64,000 nucleotides of DNA, taken from Monilinia fructicola (Eukaryota; Ascomycota; Leotiomycetes; Helotiales; Sclerotiniaceae). The stretch is from the NCBI GenBank assembly GCA_008692225.1, contig VICG01000009.1, forward strand, positions 2,193,001 to 2,257,000, given 5' to 3'. Position 1 is the stretch's first letter. Each line of letters begins with the position of its first letter. Under the pieces are notes generated by a model that saw only the letters and a list, made by a program, of their open reading frames with translations, ran no database searches and was not told the origin of the DNA. Below, piece after piece: positions 11,804 through 24,020 of this stretch. A program made the translations under genes and the position numbers.

Positions 11804-13202
11804 ATGACCTCCGACTATTCAAACCCAGATTCACATTCACATTCACATTCACATTCACATTCACATTCACATTCACATTCACATTCACATTCACATTCAC
11901 ATTCACATTCATATTTGCCTCCTCACAACAACAGAAATTCAAACACAGCTTCGACTCTCAACAATAATACACGTTCACCATGGAACAACGGATCTTTTGG
12001 CGGTAGTGGTAGAGGGGGAAATGAATTTTTAACCCTACCACCAATTAGTCAGGCAATAAATTCCAGAAATGGACTAGAGTTACCAGGTCTATCTTCATCA
12101 CCACTCTTTATACCAGAAACTCACACACGACCAATTCAACCAGACTTATCTTCATATGCGTCACCATCAACATCAACATCAGCTTCAACATCAAGTACAA
12201 ACACAAATATAAATTCAACAACTGCAAATACAACTGCATCAACCTTGGCACCGAATTCAAATTCAAATTCAAATCCAAATCCAGAATCCAGTCGTATAAA
12301 ACGCCCTCGGAGTGCATCTCCCCGCGCTTTTCTTTCTTTTGATGCTTATGACGAAAGCAGTCATTTTCGATCACCTCCTCCACCTCAATCACATTTAAAT
12401 CAATCAGCACAACAAAATTCAGACCGACCAAGGGGCTCCTCTTTTTACGACGAAGACGCGGATATTTTAGCAAACTTTGACTTGGATTCCTTTCTTTCAC
12501 AAAATAACGAAACTATCGACGATCCATTCGTATCTCCACCACAGGTAGGAGCAAGTCAAACATTTGATAATTATAGTGTGGTTGATCTCACCGATAATTC
12601 ATCAACCATGGTTCCTCCACCAGAGAGGCGCCGAGCCCTATCTGGTACCAGTTTACGTCCAGCTTCCCTCACACGACCAAAGTCACCAAAACGAAAGAGG
12701 TCGTTTGCCAGATCAAGCTCAAAATCCTCCAAACGCCGCAAGATTTCACACCACCCAAGATTGACTCTGATGAAGATGTTGAAGTAGTCGACCTAGCAGA
12801 GAATTCAAATCTACAAGAATATGAAGCTGCCAAGGCTAAGGAACAGGAGGATTTGATCAAACAACAAAATCAAGATGAAGCTACAAAACCTGTCAAGTTG
12901 GTGGAATTTCAGTGTATTATCTGTATGGATAACCCTACAGATTTGACGATTACACATTGTGGTATGTGATTTATAACATTTTGCCTCCTCGCATTCATTA
13001 ACTCGATATAGGTCATCTTTTCTGTGCTGAATGTCTTCACTCAGCCCTACACGCAGGAAATACTGGTAGAAAGACTTGTCCTGTTTGTCGAACAGTAGTT
13101 GCCAGTGTGCCAGGTCGCAGATTTCCTAAAAATGGAACATTTCCTATTTCGATTAAATTAATGACGGCCAATAAGATGGGCAAGAAACCTACGAAGAGTT
13201 AA
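11804..13202 (+). CDS. slx8: RING-finger E3 ligase, Slx8-like (SUMO-targeted ubiquitin ligase)
   Basis: Probable catalytic RING subunit of a SUMO-targeted ubiquitin ligase acting in the nucleus on sumoylated proteins. Start is ATG 11804. The N-terminus has a His-Ser repeat coded by TTCACA units (about residues 9-37), then a long disordered Ser/Pro/Asn-rich part with basic patches (KRPR, KRRK). The RING is C-terminal: CIICMD at about 12914, THCGHLFCAEC across the intron, CPVC near 13078. The intron is 12962-13011 (GTATGT, TATAG) and the stop TAA is at 13200. SIM-like stretches VVDLTDN (about 12578) and EVVDLAEN (about 12778) support the SUMO-targeted assignment. Reading needs one extra A at about 12730 (CCAAACG to CCAAAACG); otherwise the RING is out of frame. 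Family assignment rests on the RING signature and is moderately secure. Confidence 0.75.
11830..11910 (+). repeat. (TTCACA)n coding repeat, His-Ser tract
   Basis: About thirteen perfect copies of a six-base unit within the N-terminal coding part of the Slx8-like gene, giving alternating His and Ser. Perfect copies suggest recent slippage, so length probably varies between strains. Confidence 0.9.
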
Positions 13203-14089
13203 TGGATTTATATTGAAATGGGATCAAGGGGACATCAAGGGGACATCATGGGTATATCATACGAGGAATTTATCAATGGGTGGTGTCAATGGAGGTAGTT
13301 CTACGGATGGTTGTATAATAAAGATCGCGGCGTTTATGGACATGGCAGGGTTGGTAAGATAGCATACCTGGAGCCTAGGCTTTACACATTGTACAATGGT
13401 AAGGAGGGACGGATGGAACAATACAACTTCGACGGTTTTGGGTATGCATGGAAGGATAAAAGCATAAAAGCATTCAAGGTTATATCCATATGGTAGATTG
13501 AGGGGTGATGGGGAGACATCGCCATGTCTACACTTTAATAAGATATTATTCTCTTCTATCCACAAAGATTAGCCACATTACTCGATATCATCTCTCACTC
13601 CCAAGGTTCTCTGTTCCAAGGTTAACATAGATACAGAGTATGTCTATTAGATGGGAAGGTAGTATATGCCATGGATATACTATACTACTACATTAATGTC
13701 ATACTCGACACAGTCAACTCAACCCACGTGTAATGTGTGATGTACTTGGCGTTGTTTTGGGTCAATGCCGGGCTAAAACTTAACTGAAAACGGAATTTAT
13801 TTTAAAAAATTATATTAAATCAACGAATCTATCAAAAATTAAAAAGAATGCTTTGTTATATTATTAAATTAAAAAGTAAACGTTTAGTATATCTAAATTC
13901 TTCAAAATGGAAGTTTTATAATATATAAGAAAGGATTTAAAAGATATACTATTTTGTAGATTTTTACCCTGGCATGGACCCAAAACAACACCAAGTTTAC
14001 TTTAATATATAATTTATCTTTATCTTTTCTCGTTTTTTTTAATTTAATTATTGTTACGCAAAAGTGATCATGTGATCCTACCATATCAT
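13203..14089. other. intergenic, transition into the large AT island
   Basis: From 13203 to about 13740 the DNA is of ordinary composition and holds no convincing gene. From about 13790 it becomes AT-rich. The bases at 14085-14089 (ATCAT) form the probable left target-site copy of the LTR element. Confidence 0.6.
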
Positions 14090-14332
14090 TGGTGGGGAAT
14101 AGACCGAAGGTCTATTCCGATCCTCTTAATACCGATCTTGGATACGTGGAGCATTTCGTGCTCCTTGATCAAAGATTATACACCGCTTTTTTAGTTATAT
14201 ATACTTTTCTTATTATTCTATAATAGAAGCAAAATTATTAGCTTATTTATATATATTATATTCTTATATTTTATACTTTATTTCCTATTGGTGATCCCTT
14301 GTATGCTTTTATATAACTTATCCTTCGTAACA
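14090..14332. repeat. left LTR
   Basis: 243 bp, the better preserved copy. Its GC is higher than that of the element body. An internal hairpin-like pair GACCGAAGGTCTATTCC is visible near 14102. Ends are TGGTGGGG and CGTAACA. Confidence 0.8.
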
Positions 14333-17300
14333 ATTATGAGCCTAGTATAATATTTAATCTTTTATTACTTTTTTAATACATTTATATAGAATTATTATTA
14401 AAGAACTTTATTCTTTTGTTTAAAAATTATTATATTATTTAACATCAAATTACAGTTTATTAATTAAGATGGATGGGCTAAATAATATTATACTTTTAAA
14501 AAGCAATATAATACAAAAAATATATAAAATAAAATTAACTTTAATACTTTTTATATTATAGGAATTTAACAGATTAATTGAATTAAACGCTATCTTACTT
14601 ATTTTTGTTATAATTGAAAAATTAACAGATTAAGTAAACCAAAAGCAATTAAAAGGAAATATTATTATAAAAAAAGCGAATATAATATTATAATAATTAA
14701 TATAGATTAAAGTATAATAATTGAATATCCTTTACCTTTTGAGTAGTATAAATATTTTTATAGTTATTAAACTTATAAAACTACAAAAGCTAAAAATATT
14801 AACAATAAAGGATCTTATAAGAAAGAATATAATTAAAAAAAGCAATCCTGGAAAAGTAATCAAAAGTATATACTTTATTAAACGAATATTATATTATATA
14901 AAATGTACAATTGAATTAATACTATTATTAATCCCTTAATTTTTTATAAAGATTATTTATTTATTAAATAATAATAAATTATTTTCGTTTATAATCCTTT
15001 ATTTTAAGAAAACGGTTTGCTTTTTATTAATATTGTTATAATAATATAAGTTTGAATTGGTATATAAACAAACGTTTATAAATGTAATATTAAATAAAAA
15101 TGATTTTTTTAAATAATATAAAAATGGTTATATATATATTTAAAAGTAGTTGTATATAATTTTAACAAAATTAAAAAAATTAAAACAATTATCAATTTTT
15201 TTAATGCTATAAAATTAAAGTTTTTATTTGTATACATTTAAATATAATTTAATATTATTAAAAACAAATTTTTATATAGGATTATTTATATTAAACTTTA
15301 ATGATTATAGTATAATATAGTATATTCAAAGTTTAATAGGAATATACAGAAATTCAAAGAATAAGGATATATACTATTTAGAGAGTAATAATAAAAGTAA
15401 TTTTAATTAAAATACTTTCTATAAAAAATAGATTTAAACGTAAATACTTTTGTTAACCAAAGAATTATTAAAGTTATCTATATTACAAATAGGAAATTAA
15501 AGAAATATAGAAATATTAAATTTGCTTTTACAAGCAAATACATTAATCAATTAAACAAAAAGCTATTTGAAAAAATTATTAAGAAAAATTAAATCAAGAA
15601 GTACACGAATTAATAATTCAAATATTTAATTTTAAGATTTGTAAAAAAAGAATAATTATTAAATAATTAAAAGAAGTAAGAAAGCATTTTTTACTTGTAT
15701 AATCTCTTTAATAACTTTAATTTTGGAATCTACTCTGTTACTTCAATTATTAATCTTTATTATCTTACTTATTTTACCCTTTTTAATAATTACAAATTAA
15801 TTTATTTAATTAATAACATTTTATTATTTAATAATTTTAAATACATTTTATCTAATCTTAATAATATAATCAAAGTTAATACAATCTCGTATCAAATAAT
15901 CGGCAAAAGATTATATATTATAATTAATATTTTAAATAATAATAATAATCCTTGATTAATAAATTTTATTCTTTTAAATATTGTTTTTGTTCCAGGTTTT
16001 TATATAATAAATATTGTTTTGAAAATTATTCTTGCAAAGTTAAGAGTATAAATATATAGTTATAATAATACTTTTTATATAAATATTATAAAAAAAAGCA
16101 TTGTTTTTACTTAATTAATTAGAAAAGATAATCTTCTATTTTTTAAAATATAAATCCTTATTCTTCTACTTTAATCTTCCATTTATTTTAATAAACAATT
16201 GTTATATGATATATCCTACAATCTTAAATAATTAATATCGCTTTATTCAAATGCTTAAAAGATTTTTAACCTGAAAGATTGGATTTAAAAGAAATATAAC
16301 ATAAACGTATAAAATATCTTAAAAAATAAGTATTAAAATATTTAATTATATCAATTCAAAAAATAAAATTATTAATATTTCTAAAAAAAATATATAAAAT
16401 ACTTTCTCACTTATACTTTACAAATTATATCAAAAATATCTAAAAAATAACCTTTTTAACCCTTTTATAAAATACAATAGAAATCTTTTTGATTTTTCAC
16501 AAAATTATAATAAATTAAATTGATTATTAATAATCAAAAAGATATTCAATAAAACATTCTACTCTTTCACGCTTACTTAACAAATCATTTGTAGAAATAT
16601 TCTTAATAATCAAGAATTTCTTATCTTAGATTAATAGAAAATATAAATTGTTAATAATAACGTAATTAAACAAAATTATAATATATCCATTATTGTAATC
16701 TTTAGAATTAATAAAATTTGAAAAATAGATTATTTTTAAAAATATTGAAATTAAAGCTCTCATTATTATATACCTATCAATCCAATGAAAAAGTAGAATG
16801 TATAGAAATAAAAGATTATTACAAAACAAATTAAAATGTATTAATCTTTAGGATTATCAAATAAAATGTAAATAAAGATTACTCTTGTAATTACCTACCT
16901 ATATAATATTAATCCATTACAAAATCGATTTTTCAAATTATTTAACAAAATTCTTAATATATAGTTTAGAAACTATTATTAAAAAAATAATCCTGCTTTT
17001 TCTACTCAAATCTTAAAAAATCTACAACCTAACTAAAATAGTATTTTCTGAATATGATTATAAAGCATACCCTCTAAATAAAAATCAAAAAACTAATATA
17101 TATAAAAAATGATATAAAACTAATCCTTAAGCTTATATAGAATATCTAATAGAATATATTATAGGATTTAAATATTTACCATATTTGGATTTTTATAACT
17201 TAACCATATTATTATCATTCGAAAATGTAACTTTTAACAAAAATTATATATATAAGAATAATTTTATTAATTAATAAATTTACCTTTATTTAAAAAGTAA

Positions 17301-20300
17301 TGCTTAGAAAAACTGCTCTTTACATTAAATATATTAAATAAAATAGAAATTTAATAAATTAATCTTAAAAAAAATAATACTATAGGTAATTAAATAAATA
17401 TTTAAATAAATATCGAAAATCAAAATTCTTAATCATCATGCGTATTAAAAAGAAAAGTAACACTAATAAATTATTTTTAAAGGGATAGATTTTAATCTTA
17501 AGGATAAAAAAGATTTTTTGAATAACGAATCTTATATCAACTTATCGAATATATTTATTAAAAGATTAAAAAGGTGAAAAAGTTTTAAAAGAATAGTTTA
17601 ATAATGTTGATCTATTAATAGGATTATTAGTTGATTAAATATTATTCTTATTAAATAATATAAGGAATAATATTGTAATAAACTTAATAATACTAGTATA
17701 AATGATTTTGATTTAATGAAATATTAATCATATAAATTAATTTAATCCTATATTTAATACAAAGGAAAATTAATTGGAAAGTATAAAAATCCAATAAGAG
17801 TATTATTCATAATAGTTAATAATAACTCTAAATATTATTCAGAATTATATACAGTATTCTAATGTAAAATATTTAGTTAAGGAATATTTTTCAAGTAAAA
17901 AAAAGATTATTCCATCACAATCCAACAAATGTATTTTTATAATTAAATTGAATTAATAATTATATTATAAAAAGATCTTAAATATTAATTATTAAGCTTC
18001 TGTAAATTACACTTAATCCGTAGGAATATTAATTATTTATAAACAAAAAAATCGAAATTATTTAATCAACCATTAGTATATACTTTTTTAATCATTTGCA
18101 AACGTACATATTATAATTAATGGTATAATAATCATAAGAATATAAGATTATATATTAGAATAGTAATTATATAAAAAATTAAATAAAAAAAATATTAAAA
18201 GATTTAATAAATTCCATTTAATATTTTAGTTTAATTAATTTAATATAAAGAAATCGGAAATTAAAAAGGATTTTATAACAATCTACAGTATAATAATTGC
18301 TATGATTTTAAATAAACCTAATTGCTTTTTAGAATTGCTAAAAAAGCAATTAATCATCAAATTAACCTATTGTTTAAATATTCCTCCACCACCTAAAAAT
18401 TGGAATTAATTAAAGGAATATCTTTTTTGAAAAAAGAATTTAAGCAAAATTGTAAAAAAGAGATCAACAATTTTTTTTAAAAAAAATAACATATAAGAGA
18501 ATGGTAGATTTGAATTAAATAATAATACATCCAATCCCTTCCAAATAAATATTTAATTATAAAAATAATAAGCAAAGATTTATAAATAAATGGAAAGATC
18601 AAAATTAATAATATATAATAATCTTTAAAAGAAAACTATAATCAAAACTATTTATACTACTACTTTTACTTTCTGCTTTTTTCGAATAATTATAGTAATA
18701 ATTACAAAATATAACTTTGAAATTAAACAATATAATATAATTAATACGTTTTTATTAATATAATTCGTAATCCTAATAAAATACTAGTATATTATTAATT
18801 ATCGAATAAATATAAAATCCTTGGAAAGATTATAATCCTAAATCGTGTGTTTTATAGATTGAAAAATTCATTTATAATATAGTTTAAAAAGCTTATATCT
18901 ATATTTGTATATTTAGAATTAAAGGTTTATAAAAAAAAGCTTTGTATATACTTTAACAAAAATCGTAAATTTATGAATATTATTTTTTGTAGATAATATT
19001 CAAATTATATACTACAAAAAGCATAAATAGAACGCTTAAAAATTCATTAAATAACTTAAAAGAGTATATAAGCTTTAAAAATTAAATGATATGGAATGGT
19101 TTTTTAGTATTTGTATATTTAAAAATTAATCTTAGAATAAGCTTTTTACTCGTTTATAATATATATATTGAAAAAAATCATTAAAAAGTTTAATTTAATT
19201 AATAAAAACATATATACTCCTTTTCCAATTATAATATTCAAAAAGAATAAAAAGAATGCTTTTACAATGTTTAAAAAAGTATATTAAAAGAAAATTAGAT
19301 TAATTCTATATACTATAATAACGGTTTGAGTAAATATTACTTTTACAGCTTTTTTAGCTTTAGTTACTATTTAACTAACCCTTTTTTTAAGATTATATGA
19401 ACATAGTAGATTATTGTATTCAATATTTGTGGAAAATATAAGATTTCTAGGAATAAAGTATTTTGTAAAGTATATTTTATAGCTTTTAGTATTTTTCAAT
19501 GTATTATTTGCGGATAATTCTGAAATACAAAGATTATCTTAAGAGTATATAATATCGCTTTTTAAAGGCTTTATTGTATAAAAAACAATATAATAGGATA
19601 TTGTAATTATTTTTCATTATTGAGGTAAAGCTCTTCGAAATAGAATAATCCTTAAAAAAGATTATGGTCACTTTTTAGATTTTTAAAAGAAAATGGATTT
19701 TGTAATTAAAAAGCTTACTATTGTATATTATAATAATATTTAAATAATTCATTTAATAATTAATAAGAACAAAAAAATCTTTATTAAGCTTAGATACATT
19801 GATATATAGAATATATAATTAAGGCAAGAGTATTCAAAAAGTAGTTTTATTATATTATACTTATTAATGGATCAAATGCTTATTGATAAATTAATTAAAA
19901 ATCTTATTTATTAGAAATTTAAACATTTTAGATTATTATTCAATTTACAAGATATTTAATTTAGGATTAAGCAAAATTAAGAAATCAATTATATAGAACC
20001 TTTTTTAAAAGCTTTATATATTATATATTTTAATATATAATATTATAATAATTAAAGATTATCGTATAATTTAAAAGCTATTTACTCTTTTAAAAACTTT
20101 TAAGCTTTACTCTTATCTTACAAAATTCTTTAATCTCTTTTAACAATTTCGCCTTCTTTTTCTTTTTTCTTTTTCTCAATAATTTTCTTTTTATTTAATT
20201 TAGCTTATATATAAATAATATTAATTTTTATTCTTTTTAATCTTGTAATTTTTTATAGCTTTATAATTTTAGGATTAAAATCTATTGATTTATTATTAAA

Positions 20301-22399
20301 ATCTAAAAGCAAAATGATTTTTTTTTTAGGAAAAAAGGTATTCTTACAATAAAACGCTTTTTATAAGCAATAGGAGAAAAACTAAAAAACTTTAGAGCTT
20401 TATATTATAAAAGTTAAAAAATTTATAATAATAGGAACATTATAAACGAATAAAGCAAAAAGTAAAACTTTAAAAGAAATAGGATTTAGAACTTTAAAAA
20501 AAGTGAGAAATGTAGAAACTTTATATAATAAAATTGTAAATGGTTAATGTTGAAAAAGATTTCGCAATAATAAAATTAAGGTAACCTAAATAAAAAGCAT
20601 TAATATAGAATATTTAAAAAGCTTTTTTGCAAATAGTAATATTATCCAATTTAATCATTTTATAATTCTTTAAATGCTTTTGGATAAATTCTTTTGATTG
20701 TTTAGAATATTAATCTGTAATTGAACGAAAGAGTGTTAAGGAAAGTATATATATATAATCCTAAGGATTAAAAGGAGTAGAAGGATTACATATATAAAAG
20801 TAAGTAATTTTTTATATAATATTCCTTATACCTTTTCCTGATTTATTAATGTTATTTTATTTTTTTCTTTATATATATACGATATAATTTTATTTGCTTT
20901 TATAATCAAATATATATTAGTTTAATGTTATTTTAATTAAAAGAGTAAAAAATTTACTTATAAAAGAATAGCTTTATTTCAATCCTTTAAATTATATAAA
21001 TAATTAATAACTTTATATAAATTAGAAGTAATTGTAATATAAGAATAACTTTTATAATGTATACAACGATTTTTTATAATATTAATATTATTAATATATT
21101 TGCTATTATTATTTTCCAAACAAAACGATTTAATACAATGAAAAATAAAAAGTACTTTTAATAAATATTAGGAATAAAAATAAAAGTAATAAAACGATGT
21201 AATTACGGAAAGTAATTTTTGATTTAAATAATCTTTTTAATCTTTATAATAAATAAGCTTTGTATATTCTTATTATTATTTATATTCATAATCTTATAAA
21301 TATATAATAAAAAAGGTAATTTATAATAAGAGTAATTTAATTAATCAATATATTTCTATATTTTTGAAAAGCAATTTACATTTTATTAAATATTCTTTAA
21401 AATTATAATTTTAAGCTTTCATTAAAGGACTTCGAAATTATTTTTGTTATTGCTAAAGTAGTAGTAAATCCTATATTCTTGGAAGATACTTTAAAAAAGG
21501 TTAAGATTAGTAAAATGCTTTTTAAATAAATAATTAGAAATATATTCATAACAAAAGATTTTATAATTATAGGATTATAGTTAAACCCTTCGCTTTGTAA
21601 TCCTTCAAAATCCTTATCTGAAATTATAAGATTTTAACGCATTACAAGTAAAACCAAGTTAAATTGTAATATTAATATCCATATTAGGAATTAACATTAC
21701 AAATAGCTTTATTAAATAGCAAAAATCCGAAATTCGATCTTTTATACTTTTTATTTAAGCTTAAACCGCTCGATTTTGCTTTAATTGCTTAATTGCTCTT
21801 TTTGATTGTTTTAAAGGCATATTGAAAATAAATAAAAAAATAATTAAATTAAAAATATTAAGAATTACTTTAATATGCTTTTATAAAGCTTTTTATATAA
21901 ATTTAAAAGTTATATTTTGTTTATTAATTATGTTTTTTATTACTTATAAAGCTATAACATTTATCTGTTAGATTAGGTAGTTAAACATCGTTAACGCTTT
22001 AATAAACTTTAATAGATTTTATATTTAAACATTTAAACGTATTTCTTATTTGTTTATAATATATTCGATGCATATCTTGCTACCGATGTAAAAAGTTATA
22101 TAAGCGCCCATTTACACTTACCAACAATTATTAGCTATATTAGAGATTAAAAGTTGAAATATCTCTTCTTTAATCTTAAATCAATATACTTTCTTTTATA
22201 ATTTCTTTTTCTTTTATTTTTAAATCCAATCCTTAATAACAATAATACCCTTTTTCAATATATAATAAAGAATCGAATTAATATATATACACTTGTTTAT
22301 ATATTAACAAAAGATTACATTCCATTAGTTTTTTTAGCAGATTAGCTTAATTTAAAAGGTATATTATACAAAAATAATTATATAATTTTACTATATTAT

Positions 22400-22641
22400 T
22401 AGTAAAGAATAAACTAAAGATCTATTCCAATTCTTCAATATCGATCTTGGATATATAAAGTACTTTTATGCTTTTCAATCGAAAGGTTATACACTACTTT
22501 TTTAATTATATATACTTCTCCTATTACTCTATAATAGAAGCAAATAGTTATTAATCTACTTATATATACTATATTCTATATTTTATACTTGCTCCTATTA
22601 GTGATCCCCGTATGCTCTCATATGACTCGTCCTTCGTAACA
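22400..22641. repeat. right LTR
   Basis: 242 bp, aligned to the left LTR over its full length. It begins TTAGTAAAG where the left has TGGTGGGG, which fits G-to-A decay, and ends at the same CCTTCGTAACA. Confidence 0.8.
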
Positions 22642-23094
22642 ATTATTAATCATTGTTTATTATTATTTATTATATTGAAATGTGAAATGTAGAATGAAAT
22701 AAGAATAATAATAATAATATATTAATTATATTTCTATATCTCTTTTTATATTATTATATTTTTAAATAATCATTAGTTTATATACTTTTTTTAATAATAA
22801 TTCTATTTATTCTATTTATATTTGTACTTAATATAAAGGGTTTAAAGTTCTTATATATTATTTAATATATTTTTGAATTAGAAATGAAATGTATATTAAA
22901 GCTTTTATTATTATTACTAATTTTTATTAATTATATTTATTAATTATAATTTATCTTTAATGATTTATTTTAATATTTAAATTATTCTTTTCTATAAATA
23001 ATAAACTATTATATTTTATATTAAAATACTTTAATATTTCTACTATCATTTTATAATTAGAAAATAAATTCAAATTTTATATAAATATTAATTA

Positions 23095-23335
23095 TATTTA
23101 TTATTTATTATTTATTATTTATTATTTATTATTTATTATTTATTATTTATTATTTATTATTTATTATTTATTATATTATTTATTATTTTTATTATTATTA
23201 ATTTATTATTATTATTTATTATTTATTATTTATTATTATTAATTATTTATTATTTATTATTTATTATTATTTATTATTTATTATTTATTATTTATTATTT
23301 ATTATTATTTATTTATTATTTATTATTTATTATTT
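23095..23335. repeat. (TTATTTA)n AT satellite
   Basis: About 240 bp of nearly uninterrupted TTATTTA/TTATTATT units. Confidence 0.9.
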
Positions 23336-23874
23336 CGAAATAATATGTGACAATATATAATAGCTAAAATGGAATGGCCGAAATGGAATGGCTGAAATGA
23401 TTAATCATCTTCGAAATGGCCGAAATGGAATAGCTCGGAATAATTAAGCTCCGAAAGCAGAACGGAAAGTCGGCATTAAAAAATTAAGGTTTTTTGCTTA
23501 CTAATGCTCGACCAATCAGAATTTTCGCGGAATACTTATAACCAATCATATAAGCCGTTAAGGATTTAAGGTTCGTGTTTTTGTATATTTTAAACCTCCT
23601 ATAGTATAAGTATAATAATAATTATATAATATAATAAATTAATAAACTAAGGTTGATTCTTTGAATTTATAAATCTATATAAGTTATAAGCTAAATCTAT
23701 ATATAGTTATATAAATCTATATAATACTATATTAAAATATATAATATTATATAAATTCTATATAATTTTTTATATATACTTAATTATATCGAAATTATAA
23801 TAATACTAGATCCGATTAATCGAAATTCTTCGTTTGGTATAATTAGATTCTATTATAATTAAATTCTATTATAA

Positions 23875-24020
23875 TTATTAAATTATTAAATTATTAAATT
23901 ATTAAATTGTTAAATTATTAAATTATTAAATTATTAAATTATTAAATTATTAAATTATTAAATTATTAAATTATTAAATTATTAAATTATTAAATTATTA
24001 AATTATTAAATTATTAAATA
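23875..24020. repeat. (AAATTATT)n AT satellite
   Basis: About eighteen copies of an eight-base unit with a single G as the only visible interruption. Confidence 0.9.

Larger units (their letters stand above)
14090..22641. mobile_element. decayed LTR retrotransposon, 8.55 kb
   Basis: Two direct repeats of about 242 bp bound this stretch (14090-14332 and 22400-22641). They share landmarks such as CGATCTTGGATA, TCTATAATAGAAGC, GTGATCCC and a common end CCTTCGTAACA, and begin TGG or TTA. Differences are mostly G-to-A or C-to-T, as RIP would leave. Flanks ATCAT (14085-14089) and ATTAT (22642-22646) look like a 5-bp target duplication that later lost a C. The 8 kb inside are about 85-90% A+T with stops in every frame, so Gypsy or Copia type and orientation cannot be decided. 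Read on the minus strand the LTR starts TGTTACG, common for fungal LTRs. Confidence 0.8.

Noticed and set aside
12108..12500. 130-residue minus-strand frame with a Leu-rich repeat
   Set aside because: It is the antisense shadow of the Slx8-like gene's Ser/Asn/Thr-rich coding repeats.
14333..22399. Small frames inside the LTR element (for example 14721, 15695, 16626)
   Set aside because: They are chance openings in AT-rich DNA, too short and without any reverse transcriptase, integrase or gag motif.
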